35,581 nucleotides of DNA from Deltaproteobacteria bacterium (lineage in GTDB: Bacteria; Desulfobacterota_B; Binatia; UBA9968), in assembly GCA_005879255.1 (NCBI GenBank), contig VBKY01000177.1, forward strand, positions 1 through 35,581, given 5' to 3'. The notes under the pieces are model-generated. The model searched no databases and had not been told where the DNA came from. It saw only the letters and a list, made by a program, of their open reading frames with translations. Of the stretch, positions 1 through 8,776 are shown in pieces (within the stretch, counting starts at the first letter, position 1; each line of letters opens with the position of its first letter). The position numbers and the translations under genes are program-made.

Positions 1-811
1 CTTCCGGGTCATTCACCTCGACCCGGTCCGTCCACGCCAGCGGTTCGACCACTCGCTCCTCGGCCAATCGCCAGATGTCGCCTGGAAAGGTCGCCGCCTT
101 GTTCATCAGCTCGTAGCGGTTATCGAATATGAAATTGCCATAGAATTTGTTGCCATGCGGTTCGATTGACTTGCGCGTCACCGTCCGACCGCCGCGCCGC
201 CAGAAGACCGCGTTGACCTCTTTATGCTGATCGAGATACTTGATAATCGCGTCGGCGACGCTCTTACCGCCGAAGCGCCTGCCGAGATCGATCAGCTCCT
301 GCGAGCTGTCGTCCTCGCGTTGGAATACCGCCTTGTAAAGATCCGGCCTTCGCTCCTTTAGCCATTTTTTTGGAACCTCTGCATCGCCAAACCGTTGCAA
401 GATCCACGAGCGCGCTTCCATGTAACCTTGCTCCGAGGTGAACCAGCGGTTGGCCTTCACGGCTTTCACCGCTTCTTCCTTGCTCACGCCAAGCAATTGA
501 TATTCCGGAACGATCTGAATCTTAACGCCGCGCTCTTCGTAGGCGCGCTTGATCGCTTGCAGGATCATCTCTTCGGCCATAGGTTCGGCGAAGATTGCAA
601 CCGTCTGTCCTTTCTCGACCAAACCTAACGGCGTCCGCCCACCCGTCTGACGCACCGCCGCGCGCGCGAAGGGCATGACATCCTCGATCGATTTCGGCGG
701 CCTCACGTAGGACGGAAAACGCGGCGCGGGATATTTACCCTTCTCCTGCGCTGCGCCGAGACCAGCAAGCAAAAACAATGATATCGCTACCAACGCAATT
801 TTAACGGACAT
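1..811 (-). CDS. Secreted NicX/M29-like protein, copy 1 (3' end outside window)
   Basis: Open from an ATG at 811 to the window edge, so the C-terminus is missing. An AAGAGG-type ribosome site lies just upstream. The protein begins with a signal peptide ending near GLGAAQ, followed by a conserved stretch (YPAPRFPSY, MPFARAAVRQTGGRTPLGL) and a Rossmann-like segment of the kind that opens leucyl aminopeptidases of family M29 and NicX-type dihydroxypyridine dioxygenases. It is a clear paralogue of the next gene, sharing long identical runs such as QAIKRAYEERG and EVPKKWLKERRPDLY. The family assignment rests on the general N-terminal pattern and is tentative; substrate unknown. It is expected to act in the periplasm. 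The reading frame here is continuous across the point where copy 2 is broken, so it serves as the reference for that lesion. Confidence 0.75.
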   Translation of the reverse strand, partial: MSVKIALVAISLFLLAGLGAAQEKGKYPAPRFPSYVRPPKSIEDVMPFARAAVRQTGGRTPLGLVEKGQTVAIFAEPMAEEMILQAIKRAYEERGVKIQIVPEYQLLGVSKEEAVKAVKANRWFTSEQGYMEARSWILQRFGDAEVPKKWLKERRPDLYKAVFQREDDSSQELIDLGRRFGGKSVADAIIKYLDQHKEVNAVFWRRGGRTVTRKSIEPHGNKFYGNFIFDNRYELMNKAATFPGDIWRLAEERVVEPLAWTDRVEVNDPE

Positions 812-827
812 ATAATCCTCTTAAACT

Positions 828-859
828 TTGAACTCTTGAACCTTTGAACGATTGAACGT
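828..859. repeat. Four phased TTGAACNN octamers
   Basis: TTGAAC starts at 828, 836, 844 and 852, an exact 8-base period with variable last two bases. It fills much of the short gap between the two paralogous genes. A related array occurs at 32794-32822, so this is a dispersed class of repeat. Function unknown. Confidence 0.8.
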
Positions 860-876
860 GCAAATGTGCGACAACG

Positions 877-2563
877 CTATTTTTTCTTAGGATAAAAATA
901 CTCGTACGCTCCCGCATTCACTTTCTTCATGACTTCGGCAAAGGTCTTCCACGGGTCCTTGGCATAGTCTTCGTATTTGCCCGGTGCGTTGATGCCCGGA
1001 ATGTGCGGCACCCAGTCCTCATTAAGAATGTCGTTGGGATCGCCGTAGCGCGACGCCAGAGCTCGTAGCTCGGGACTTCGGTAAGCCGTCAACTCACCTT
1101 TGTCGATGATCGTAAGCCAGGTGTTTTTTGTCCCGCGCACGCGCGCGCGATAGGTGAGCAGCATGTTGTGAACATGCCACCAGTGATCTTTAGGCAGGCC
1201 GTGTTGTTTCGGAAAGTCGATCCAGGCCTTCGATTCTTCGGGCTTGTCCGGATCGTGTACCACGCTGCCGCCGAATCCCCAGTGTATCACGCCGGAATTA
1301 TTCCGCTCTGATTGATTATTGCCTTCCATGTTTTCATCGGGGCGCTTGAAAAATTTCGGATTGGTGCCCAAACCGGCTTCGTAGAACCACCAATAACCGG
1401 GTCTGTCCTGATAGGGATAATTAAGCTCGTTGATTTTGGGATACTTCATGAACTCGCGCCAAAGCTCGCCGTAGGTCCCGCCGCCTTTGACTTCGGTCAC
1501 ATAGCCGTCTTTCACATGGACTTCGATGCGTGGGTAGGAGCCGGTGTGATTGCTGGTACCCGCGAAAACGCCGTTCACTTTAATCAGCAGCGGCGGATTC
1601 CATTTCTTTTGCAACGCGGGATAGTCTACGGAGGAATAAGGGAAACGGCCCGTCGCCTGATAGGGCGACAAAAACAGATGACCCTGAAGGTATGCTGCTG
1701 ATCCCCATATCTTCGCCTGCTCCTCGGTCAGCTCAAATGACATCTGTGTTCCTTCGGGATCATTGGCCTCGACGCGATCGACCCACGAGAATGCTTCAAT
1801 GACGCGCTCCTCCGCCAGTTTCCAGACGTCCCCGGGAAAGGTCGACGCCTTGTTCATCAGCTCGTAGCGGTTGTCGAAGATAAAATTACCGAAGAACTTC
1901 GGGCTATGCTGCTAGCAGGCGCGCCGTGCGCGGTCGCCCGCCGCGCCGCCAAAAGACCGCTTTGATATCGGCATGCTGATCCAAATATTTAATCATCGCT
2001 TCAGCCACTGTCGGGCCGCCGAACTGTTTCGCCAGTTCGCGCTCTTTTTGCGGCGCATCGTCGCCTTTCGCATAGATCGCGTTGTACAGGTCAGGGCGGC
2101 GTTCTTTCAGCCATTTCTTCGGCACCTCGGCGTCAATGAACAGGTCGTCGAGCCAGTGCCGCACTTCCATGTAGCCTTGCTCTCCCGTGTACCAGCGCGA
2201 AGAGCGAATAGCTTTCAGCGCATCTTCTTTATTGACTCCGAGTAGTTCATGTTCCGAGACGACGTAAATTTTGATCCCGCGTTCTTCGTAGGCGCGCTTG
2301 ATCGCTTGCATCACCATTGGGTCCGCGCCGACTTCCGTAACGATTAACGCCGCCGTGCCCTTTTCGGCCAGACCGAGCGGCGTGCGGCCACCGGTCTGGC
2401 GTACCGCCGCGCGAGCAAAAGGCATGATATCGTCGATCGATTTCGGCGGCTTCAAATACGAAGGAAAACGCGGCGCGGGATAGTTGGCTTTCTCTGCCGC
2501 ACCAAGCGGCGAAACCAAGACAAGTGAAAATAGCAAGACGAGAATGGTCATCGTCGCCTTCAT
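877..2563 (-). pseudogene. Secreted NicX/M29-like protein, copy 2, frameshifted
   Basis: Paralogue of the gene at 1-811. It starts at ATG 2563 behind a GGAGG site, with signal peptide ending near SPLGAAE. The first frame runs to a TAG at 1904-1906 after FWRRGGRP; the second frame carries the rest, including KFFGNFIFDNRYELMNKA upstream of its first ATG at 1857, and ends at 877. Aligned with copy 1 at the DNA level, the segment between RRGG and the conserved His-containing stretch is 34 rather than 36 bases, a net loss of two. Together the halves would give a protein of about 560 residues. The C-terminal half has several His-rich stretches (VIHWGFGG, HWWHVHNM) that could bind metal, as in M29/NicX proteins, but this is inference. 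It may be a true pseudogene or a consensus error. The duplication suggests divergence of paralogues. Confidence 0.7.
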
Positions 2564-2641
2564 GAAAGCCTCCGTATGAATCGCAGCATCCGCTGCAGCA
2601 GCGAGTAGCTAGAGAAATTTTTTTCGAAACGATTTTGAAAT

Positions 2642-2899
2642 CTAGTGGCTTTGAAGATGGGTTGTCAAGCGGATTTCACCTGCAAATTCGAATGTCCATC
2701 CGAGCTTTTTCATAATTTCAGAAACAGCGATCTGAGATCGCATCAAAAAGGACCATTCCCACGGTGATTCAGTCGTCATCGAGTTCCCGGTCTTTCCATC
2801 TTGAAAAATGTACATGTCGCCGAACGGTTGGCGCGGCACACGCCGGCACGATTTAATTTCATTAGCTGGAATTGTTGCAGGGATCGCTTGCATGACCAA
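2642..2899 (-). CDS. Small hypothetical protein, doubtful
   Basis: An 85-codon frame in the 378-base gap between the paralogue pair and the transglycosylase gene. The translation has a fairly natural mix with several Trp and Phe residues (SPWEWSFLM, MKKLGWTFEF) but no family I recognise, no signal peptide and no convincing ribosome site. It could be a remnant of a longer gene or chance. Nothing else was seen in this gap. Confidence 0.25.
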   Translation of the reverse strand: MVMQAIPATIPANEIKSCRRVPRQPFGDMYIFQDGKTGNSMTTESPWEWSFLMRSQIAVSEIMKKLGWTFEFAGEIRLTTHLQSH

Positions 2900-2941
2900 A
2901 TCTAATCGAGTATCGTCCGCGGGTTCCTAAGTTTTTTCGCT

Positions 2942-4357
2942 ATGTGGGCACGAACAAAACATTTTGCCCTCTTCCTGGTAGTTACTGGGAGTTTTGGATG
3001 TTCCGCCACCGAGCGTTTGTACTATCGCACGGTGACATCGACGGTGGAAATGCCCCAACCAAAACCTCCGGCAAATAATTTTCCCTACGAAACCATCGAC
3101 CCTTCACTGCCAGATTTAGCCGCCAGCGATGTCGCCGATCAGCCAGTTGTCCAAGAGAAGCTGCCGCTCGGGACCGCGCTCGAAGTCAAACCAATCACGT
3201 CGATCACTTCGACTGAACAAAAATCGGAACAGCCGGAAAATCGACAGAAAACTGCACAATCGACGAATTCAGCGGCACCACCGGCACAAGCCGGGCGCGA
3301 TCTCAGCGCGGACAATCGGTTGCTCGATTTATTGGAAAAAGATCTGGACAAGGCGGTGGAGCAGCCCAAGGAACGCCGTCGCTTGCAGTTTTCGAAAGAA
3401 GTCGTTGACAACCCAAAGGTGCGTTATTTTGTCAAATATTATTCGACCACAGGCAGAAGCCGCTTTCAGGAACTGCTTGGGCGCTCCGGCAGATACATGC
3501 CGATGATCGCGAAGGTGCTGAACCAGGAGGGCTTGCCGGAGGAACTCGGCTATCTCGCTTTACTCGAGAGTGAGTTCCTCGTGACCACGACCTCACGCAA
3601 CGGTGCCGTGGGTTTGTGGCAGTTTGTCGCAACCACCGCCCGCCGATACGGCCTGCGCATTGATGAGTGGATCGATGAGCGGCGCGATCCGGTTAAATCG
3701 ACGCGGGCTGCCGCCGCTTATCTCAAGGACCTGCACACCTATTACGGTCGATGGTTTTTGGCGACGGCGGCTTATAATGCGGGACCCGGAACCATCGACA
3801 AGGCACTGCAGCAAAGTGGCGCTAAAGATTTTTGGAGCATTAAATCAAAAAGCCAGTTACGCGAAGAGACACGCAATTTCGTGCCGAAATTTGTCGCGAT
3901 AACTCTGATAGCGATGGACCCCAAGAAATACGGTCTGGACGATGTGCGTCACGAAACACCTTTGGATTATGAGGAAGTCGAGCTCAAGGCGCCGCTCAAG
4001 TTAGCGGATCTGGCGACGCTAGCGGAAACAGATGTTGCGACGATACGCGATCTCAATCCAGCCTTGCTGCGGCCATCCACGCCACCCGGCGACAGCAACT
4101 TCCGTGCGAATTTGCCCGTCGGAAAAACGCTGGTCTTTTTGGCCAAAGCCAACGAAAAATTGTTGGACGGAGACACGGAACCGAAGGAGATCGTCACTCA
4201 TGAAGTAAAAAAAGGCGAAACGCTTTTCTCCATCGCGCGCCATTACGGTCTCGAAGTGCACGCCCTGATGGCCTTCAACGGCCTCACCACGTCGCAAATA
4301 CGGATTGGTCAGACACTACGAATTTTGTTGGAAGGAATCCGTGGAACGTTCCGCTAA
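2942..4357 (+). CDS. mltD: MltD-like lytic murein transglycosylase with LysM
   Basis: Cleaves the glycan strand of peptidoglycan between MurNAc and GlcNAc, from the periplasmic side of the envelope. The N-terminus is a short hydrophobic segment ending at Cys20 (VTGSFGC), a weak lipobox that suggests an outer-membrane lipoprotein. A low-complexity linker of roughly 100 residues rich in Pro, Gln and Ser follows. The SLT domain spans about residues 165-320, with the catalytic Glu209 in LLESEF and the typical GAVGLWQF and AAYNAGPGTI motifs. A degenerate LysM-like stretch comes next (around DLATLAETD), then a clear C-terminal LysM from about 420 (VKKGETLFSIARHYGLEVHAL). 471 residues suits the MltD/DniR group. 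It converges with citrate synthase, three bases between the stops, with no obvious terminator. No strong ribosome site is visible at the ATG. Confidence 0.92.
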   Translation: MWARTKHFALFLVVTGSFGCSATERLYYRTVTSTVEMPQPKPPANNFPYETIDPSLPDLAASDVADQPVVQEKLPLGTALEVKPITSITSTEQKSEQPENRQKTAQSTNSAAPPAQAGRDLSADNRLLDLLEKDLDKAVEQPKERRRLQFSKEVVDNPKVRYFVKYYSTTGRSRFQELLGRSGRYMPMIAKVLNQEGLPEELGYLALLESEFLVTTTSRNGAVGLWQFVATTARRYGLRIDEWIDERRDPVKSTRAAAAYLKDLHTYYGRWFLATAAYNAGPGTIDKALQQSGAKDFWSIKSKSQLREETRNFVPKFVAITLIAMDPKKYGLDDVRHETPLDYEEVELKAPLKLADLATLAETDVATIRDLNPALLRPSTPPGDSNFRANLPVGKTLVFLAKANEKLLDGDTEPKEIVTHEVKKGETLFSIARHYGLEVHALMAFNGLTTSQIRIGQTLRILLEGIRGTFR

Positions 4358-4360
4358 AAT

Positions 4361-5647
4361 CTATTGGCGCTTGTCCATCGGCAAGTAATCCCGTTTCTCT
4401 GCACCCAAATAGATTTGCTTCGGCCGCGCTAACTTCTGATCCGCGTCGGTTAACATTTCGTCCCACTGGGCAATCCAACCGGAGGTTCGAGGGATCGCGA
4501 ACAGCACCGGGAACATGTCCATCGGCAGTCCCATCGATTGGTAGATCAACCCAGAATAAAAGTCGACGTTCGGATAGAGTTTACGCTTGATGAAATAGTC
4601 ATCCGATAGCGCGATCCGTTCGAGCTCAAGCGCGATATCGAGTAATGGGTTGCGTCCTTTGACTTCGAAAACTTGATCGGCGATGTGTTTTATAATTTTG
4701 GCGCGCGGATCATAGTTCTTGTAAACCCGGTGGCCGAAACCCATCAAACGGCCCTCGCCACCTTTCACTTTTTTTATAAACTCAGGCACCTTGTCCTTGG
4801 AGCCAATTTCCATGAGCATCCTGAGCACGGCTTCATTGGCGCCTCCATGCAGTGGACCATAGAGCGCCGCCGCCGCCGCGGCCACCGCCGAATAAGGGTC
4901 CACCTGCGAGCTGCCTACCCCCCGCATCGCATTAGTGCTGCAGTTCTGCTCATGATCAGCGTGGAGAATAAAGAGAATATCAAGAGCGCGTTCGAGTACA
5001 GGGTTCGGCTTGTACTTGAGCTCGGTCATCTTAAAAAGCATGTTGAGAAAGTTTCCCGTATAGCTTAAGTCGTTGTCGGGATAAGAATAAGGCTGACCCA
5101 GACTATGCCGATAGGCAAACGCCGCCAACGTCGGCATTTTGCTGATCAGCCGATAGGTTTGATCGTGGCGCGACTTGACGTCGAAAATTTTCTTGGCGTC
5201 CGGATAGAACGTCGACAGCGCTCCCACCGTGCTGAGCACCATTCCCATCGGATGGGCATCATGATGGAAGCCGTCGATGAGTTTTTTTATGTTTTCGTGG
5301 ATGATCGAGTGATAGGTTATGTTGTGGCTCCATTCTTCGAGCTGTAATTTGTTCGGCAGCTCGCCATAGAGGATCAAATAGGCGGTCTCCAAATAGGTGC
5401 TGTTTTCAGCGATCTGCTCGATCGGGTAGCCGCGGTAGCGCAGGATCCCTTTGTCGCCATCGATGTAAGTAATTCGACTCTGGCAGGACGCGGTGTTCAT
5501 GAAGCCCGGGTCGTAACTGACGAGTCCATCATCTTCCGTAACTTTGATCTGGAACAAGTCGGTCGCTTTGATGGCGCCGCTCTTGATCGGAATTTCGTAC
5601 TGTTTACCGGTACGGTTGTCGATAACGGTTAAGGTCTCTGATGCCAT
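4361..5647 (-). CDS. gltA: Citrate synthase (type II)
   Basis: Condenses acetyl-CoA with oxaloacetate to citrate at the entry of the TCA cycle, in the cytoplasm. 428 residues, the length of the bacterial hexameric type. Catalytic residues are present where expected from the E. coli enzyme: His267 in GPLHGGANEA, His306 in MGFGHRVYKNYDPRA and Asp362 in NVDFYSG. His229 in LHADHEQN is also conserved. The N-terminal extension of about 60 residues typical of the type II enzyme is present. Start at ATG 5647 is supported by an AAAGGCAG ribosome site. The SixA-like gene lies 70 bases upstream on the same strand and may be co-transcribed. Confidence 0.97.
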   Translation of the reverse strand: MASETLTVIDNRTGKQYEIPIKSGAIKATDLFQIKVTEDDGLVSYDPGFMNTASCQSRITYIDGDKGILRYRGYPIEQIAENSTYLETAYLILYGELPNKLQLEEWSHNITYHSIIHENIKKLIDGFHHDAHPMGMVLSTVGALSTFYPDAKKIFDVKSRHDQTYRLISKMPTLAAFAYRHSLGQPYSYPDNDLSYTGNFLNMLFKMTELKYKPNPVLERALDILFILHADHEQNCSTNAMRGVGSSQVDPYSAVAAAAAALYGPLHGGANEAVLRMLMEIGSKDKVPEFIKKVKGGEGRLMGFGHRVYKNYDPRAKIIKHIADQVFEVKGRNPLLDIALELERIALSDDYFIKRKLYPNVDFYSGLIYQSMGLPMDMFPVLFAIPRTSGWIAQWDEMLTDADQKLARPKQIYLGAEKRDYLPMDKRQ

Positions 5648-5717
5648 AGTATCTGCCTTTCGCGTCTCGCTCGCACGTCTCTTTTTAGACTATCGCCCTC
5701 CCCCGGTCAACTGCGTG

Positions 5718-6176
5718 TCAGTGAGTTGACGGCGCCAAGTGCCAATCGATTTTCCACTGCGCTGCCGTCTTGGAGCAACAAACTATGGCCGCAGGTTCAA
5801 AATTAATAACGGTAGCTTCCCTATCGCCGCGGACCAGCAATGCGGCAAGCCGGCTCATGTAAGGCAGGTGTCCGACTAACATGATCGGGTCCGTGGCTGC
5901 TTCCAGCTCCGCTTTCCCGGCCAAGGGATCATCCTCGGGTAACAAGCCGGCAATTGCCTTAACGCCAGACGGCGGCATCAAATACTTGGCCAGGATCTCC
6001 GCGGTTTCTTTCGCTCGCAAAATCCCCGAATGATAGATCGCTGAAACTCGAACCTGGCGCTCGCGAGCCAGCCGCCCGATCTGCTCAACGGCTTCACGTC
6101 CGGCCGGAGACAGCGGGCGTTCCGAATTCTCCGCTGCCGGGACCGCGTCTCCGTGCCTGACCAAATAAGCAATCAC
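5718..6176 (-). CDS. sixA: SixA-like phosphohistidine phosphatase (histidine phosphatase family)
   Basis: Member of the histidine phosphatase superfamily. The RHG signature is at residues 7-9 (YLVRHGDAV), with His8 the phosphate-accepting residue. The SixA-like ERPLSPAGREAV and the second conserved His in MLVGHLPYMSRLA are present. SixA removes phosphate from histidine on HPt domains or PTS proteins; whether this one has that target is unknown. I chose GTG at 6176 because it starts at the beginning of the conserved domain and has GAGAGG about ten bases upstream. The frame stays open to an ATG at 6251, but that extension has no family counterpart. With this start the protein has 152 residues, close to E. 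coli SixA. The gap of about 200 bases to the divergent transporter operon probably holds promoters for both sides. Confidence 0.85.
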   Translation of the reverse strand: MIAYLVRHGDAVPAAENSERPLSPAGREAVEQIGRLARERQVRVSAIYHSGILRAKETAEILAKYLMPPSGVKAIAGLLPEDDPLAGKAELEAATDPIMLVGHLPYMSRLAALLVRGDREATVINFEPAAIVCCSKTAAQWKIDWHLAPSTH

Positions 6177-6380
6177 AACTGGCGAAGACCTCTCGATCCA
6201 ATGCGCAGGAGCTCGGCGATATATATGCGGTAAGCGGTATTGCCGAAGCACGAACTGCGCGGCGACTGCATCGTCGCGCTATCACACTCGTGCGTTGAAC
6301 TGTGGTTGCAAAAAGCCTTTGTTCATATAGTATGCCGGGCAACGAATTGCAATCTGTCATCTGACGCACGCTCGGCAGCC

Positions 6381-7109
6381 GTGATCGAATTTCGCAAGGT
6401 CAACAAGTGGTTCGGCACGCTTCACGTCCTGAAGGACATCGATCTCACCATTGAGGTGGGACAGGTCGTCGTGGTCTGCGGCCCGAGCGGTAGCGGAAAA
6501 AGTACGCTCATCCGCTGCATCAATCGACTCGAAACGATCCAATCCGGAGAAATCACCGTCGACGGTTTATCGCTATCCGACGCACGTCTCGATGCGGTGC
6601 GGCTGCGCACCAACGTCGGTATGGTCTTCCAGTCTTTCAATCTCTACCCGCACATGACCGTTCTGCAAAATATTACTTTGGCGCCGATTAAGGTGAAGGG
6701 TCTACCGACAAGTGAAGCGGAAAAAATCGCCGTAGCGCTCTTAGAACGAGTCGGCATCCCCGACAAATCCCGCGTCTTTCCGGCGAACCTTTCTGGCGGC
6801 CAGCAGCAACGCGTCGCCATCGCGCGCGCCCTGGCGATGAAGCCCAAGATCATGCTATTCGACGAGCCGACCTCGGCCCTCGATCCGGAAATGATCAATG
6901 AAGTCCTGGAAGTCATGACAGATCTCGCACGTGACGGCATGACCATGGTTGTGGTAACCCATGAAATGGGATTTGCCCGGCGCGTCGCGCACGGGATCGT
7001 CTTCATGGACGAGGGGCGAGTCATCGAAGTCAACGAACCGGAAACATTCTTCGCCGCTCCCGAGTCGCCGAGAGCGCAACAATTTCTGAGCAAGATTCTT
7101 TCGCACTGA
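6381..7109 (+). CDS. gltL: Polar amino-acid ABC transporter ATPase (GltL/GlnQ type)
   Basis: ATP-hydrolysing subunit of the transporter encoded by the next three genes. It has a Walker A GPSGSGKS, Q-loop QSFNLYPHMTVL, signature LSGGQQQRVAIARAL, Walker B MLFDEPTSALDPE and switch His in VVVTHEMGFAR. GTG at 6381 gives a 242-residue protein beginning IEFRKVNKWFG, exactly as GlnQ/GltL proteins begin. The frame is open back to 6240, but the extra N-terminal residues are unlike any ABC domain and would overlap the divergent promoter region. No clear ribosome site is seen at the GTG. The gene order here (ATPase first) differs from the gltIJKL order of enteric bacteria. The stop is ten bases before the binding-protein gene, so the four genes form one operon. 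Confidence 0.93.
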   Translation: MIEFRKVNKWFGTLHVLKDIDLTIEVGQVVVVCGPSGSGKSTLIRCINRLETIQSGEITVDGLSLSDARLDAVRLRTNVGMVFQSFNLYPHMTVLQNITLAPIKVKGLPTSEAEKIAVALLERVGIPDKSRVFPANLSGGQQQRVAIARALAMKPKIMLFDEPTSALDPEMINEVLEVMTDLARDGMTMVVVTHEMGFARRVAHGIVFMDEGRVIEVNEPETFFAAPESPRAQQFLSKILSH

Positions 7110-7119
7110 GGAGAACCAG

Positions 7120-7977
7120 ATGAAACGATATCGATGTTTATGGCTCATCGTGATTTTCTATTTTGCGAGTTCCGACTTCATCAGTGCGGAAACTACACTC
7201 GAGAAGATCGACAAGAACGGCGCACTAATCATCGGAACGCGCACCGGCTCGCCACCTTTTGCTTACGTCAATAAGAATAATGATTGGGTGGGCTTCTCCA
7301 TCGGTCTGGTCGAGAAAGCGATCGTTCCGGTGATCAGTAAGAAACTCAACAAGCAGATCAAGCTCGAGAAAAAGGAATCGGCGCCACAGACGCGCATCCC
7401 GCTCTTGACTTCGAACGCGGTCGATCTGATTGCCGAAACCATGACCGACACTCAATCGCGCCGCGACAGCGTCGATTTCAGTTTGACGTTCTTCGCCACC
7501 GGTGCCCAGTTTCTGGTGAAGAAAGGCGCGCAGATCAAAGGCATTCAAACCATCGCGGGCAAACGCATTGCCGCACAGCAAGGCTCCACCAACGCAAAAA
7601 TTATACGCGACCGCGTGCCGAGCGCGAAGCTCATCGAATTTCCAGACCAACCGGCGGCTTTTCAAGCACTAGCCCAAGGCCAGGTACAAGCCTACACGAA
7701 CGACGGAATTCAGCTTGCGGGCCTGCGCGCGAAGGCCCCCAAGCCCGATGAATGGGTAGTGGTCGGTGAATTTTTCTCCTACGAACCCTACGGCATGGCC
7801 ATGAGAAAAAACGACTCCGACTTTCGCCAGGTCGTCAACGTCGGTCTCATGGATGCGATTGCATCGGGCCTGTACTTTGAGATCTACGACAAATGGTTCG
7901 GCCCCAAAGGCGAAGTCCCCTACCCCTTATCTCCCGAAACCAAGCGCTTTCTGCAGATGCAGGTCGTGCCCAAATAA
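7120..7977 (+). CDS. gltI: Polar amino-acid ABC transporter periplasmic binding protein
   Basis: Periplasmic receptor of the polar amino-acid transport family. A signal peptide of about 23 residues (cleavage near DFISAET) is followed by the typical GALIIGTRTGSPPFAYV opening of family 3 solute-binding proteins. Residues expected to grip the alpha-amino acid are seen in SAPQTRIPLLTSNAVDL (Arg) and in the second lobe near QQGSTNAKI. 285 residues is normal. A strong GAGGAGAA ribosome site precedes the ATG. From its neighbours, which match GltJ and GltK, glutamate or aspartate is the likely ligand, but glutamine or another polar amino acid is possible. Confidence 0.9.
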   Translation: MKRYRCLWLIVIFYFASSDFISAETTLEKIDKNGALIIGTRTGSPPFAYVNKNNDWVGFSIGLVEKAIVPVISKKLNKQIKLEKKESAPQTRIPLLTSNAVDLIAETMTDTQSRRDSVDFSLTFFATGAQFLVKKGAQIKGIQTIAGKRIAAQQGSTNAKIIRDRVPSAKLIEFPDQPAAFQALAQGQVQAYTNDGIQLAGLRAKAPKPDEWVVVGEFFSYEPYGMAMRKNDSDFRQVVNVGLMDAIASGLYFEIYDKWFGPKGEVPYPLSPETKRFLQMQVVPK

Positions 7978-8048
7978 ATGTCGGGGGCAAGGGGCGCCTT
8001 GCCGCGACACACGCCTAGCGCCTAATGCCGGTTGCCCGCGGCGTCTAG

Positions 8049-8774
8049 ATGAATTACCAATTTCACTGGAACGTTCTATGGACCGGACAAACGGGCGGCT
8101 GGCTGCTTCAGGGACTCCTGACCACTCTGCACCTCTCTATTCTCGCCTGGTTGCTCGCAGTGATGCTGGGAATTACTTCCGGCGCGCTACGCACCACGGC
8201 GATTTCACTGTTGCGCTGGCCAGCCGGTGTGTACGTTGAATTCTTCCGCAATGTACCCTTGCTCGTTTGGATGTTTTTTTGGTACTTCGGCGTGCCACCG
8301 CTCTTGCCGCAAGCGCTGCAAGAGTGGCTATTCGAGCATGGAGTTGAGTTTTGGGCCGGCGTTTTCGCTCTCGGCGTATATCACGGGGCGCGATTTGCCG
8401 AGGTGATTCGCGCGGGCATTCAGTCGATTCCCAAGACGCAGTTCGAAGCTGCGCTCTCGACGGGACTAACAGTATTGCAAACGTACCGTATGATCATTGT
8501 TCCCATCGCGTTACGGCTGATTGTTCCACCCGCGACCAACGAAACTCTCAATCTGTTGAAGAACTCCTCGGTTGCTTTGACCATCGGCGTCGCCGAATTG
8601 ACTTTTCAAACCCGCCAAATCGAAACTTACACGGCCAAAGCATTCGAAGCATTGGCTGCAGGAACGATCATCTATTTAGTTCTCTGCCTCACCATCGCCA
8701 GGCTGATGGCACGGGTTGAACGTCGCGTAGCCATTCCCGGTCTCATTGCCCGGGGCAGCACGGACGCCGCTTGA
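8049..8774 (+). CDS. gltJ: Amino-acid ABC transporter permease (GltJ type)
   Basis: Inner-membrane permease of the amino-acid transporter. The N-terminus NYQFHWNVLW resembles GltJ, followed by transmembrane helices and the family segment YVEFFRNVPLLVWMFFWYF. The cytoplasmic EAA loop (EVIRAGIQSIPKTQFEAALSTGL) couples to the ATPase. 241 residues, about five membrane helices. It lies 71 bases after the binding-protein stop, with no obvious ribosome site; that short gap holds nothing else recognisable. It is expected to form a heterodimer with the next gene product. Confidence 0.92.
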   Translation: MNYQFHWNVLWTGQTGGWLLQGLLTTLHLSILAWLLAVMLGITSGALRTTAISLLRWPAGVYVEFFRNVPLLVWMFFWYFGVPPLLPQALQEWLFEHGVEFWAGVFALGVYHGARFAEVIRAGIQSIPKTQFEAALSTGLTVLQTYRMIIVPIALRLIVPPATNETLNLLKNSSVALTIGVAELTFQTRQIETYTAKAFEALAAGTIIYLVLCLTIARLMARVERRVAIPGLIARGSTDAA

Positions 8775-8776
8775 AG

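Noticed and set aside
6240..6380. Upstream extension of the GltL ATPase
   Set aside because: The domain starts at IEFRKVNKWFG; the extra residues match nothing and would cover the divergent promoter region.
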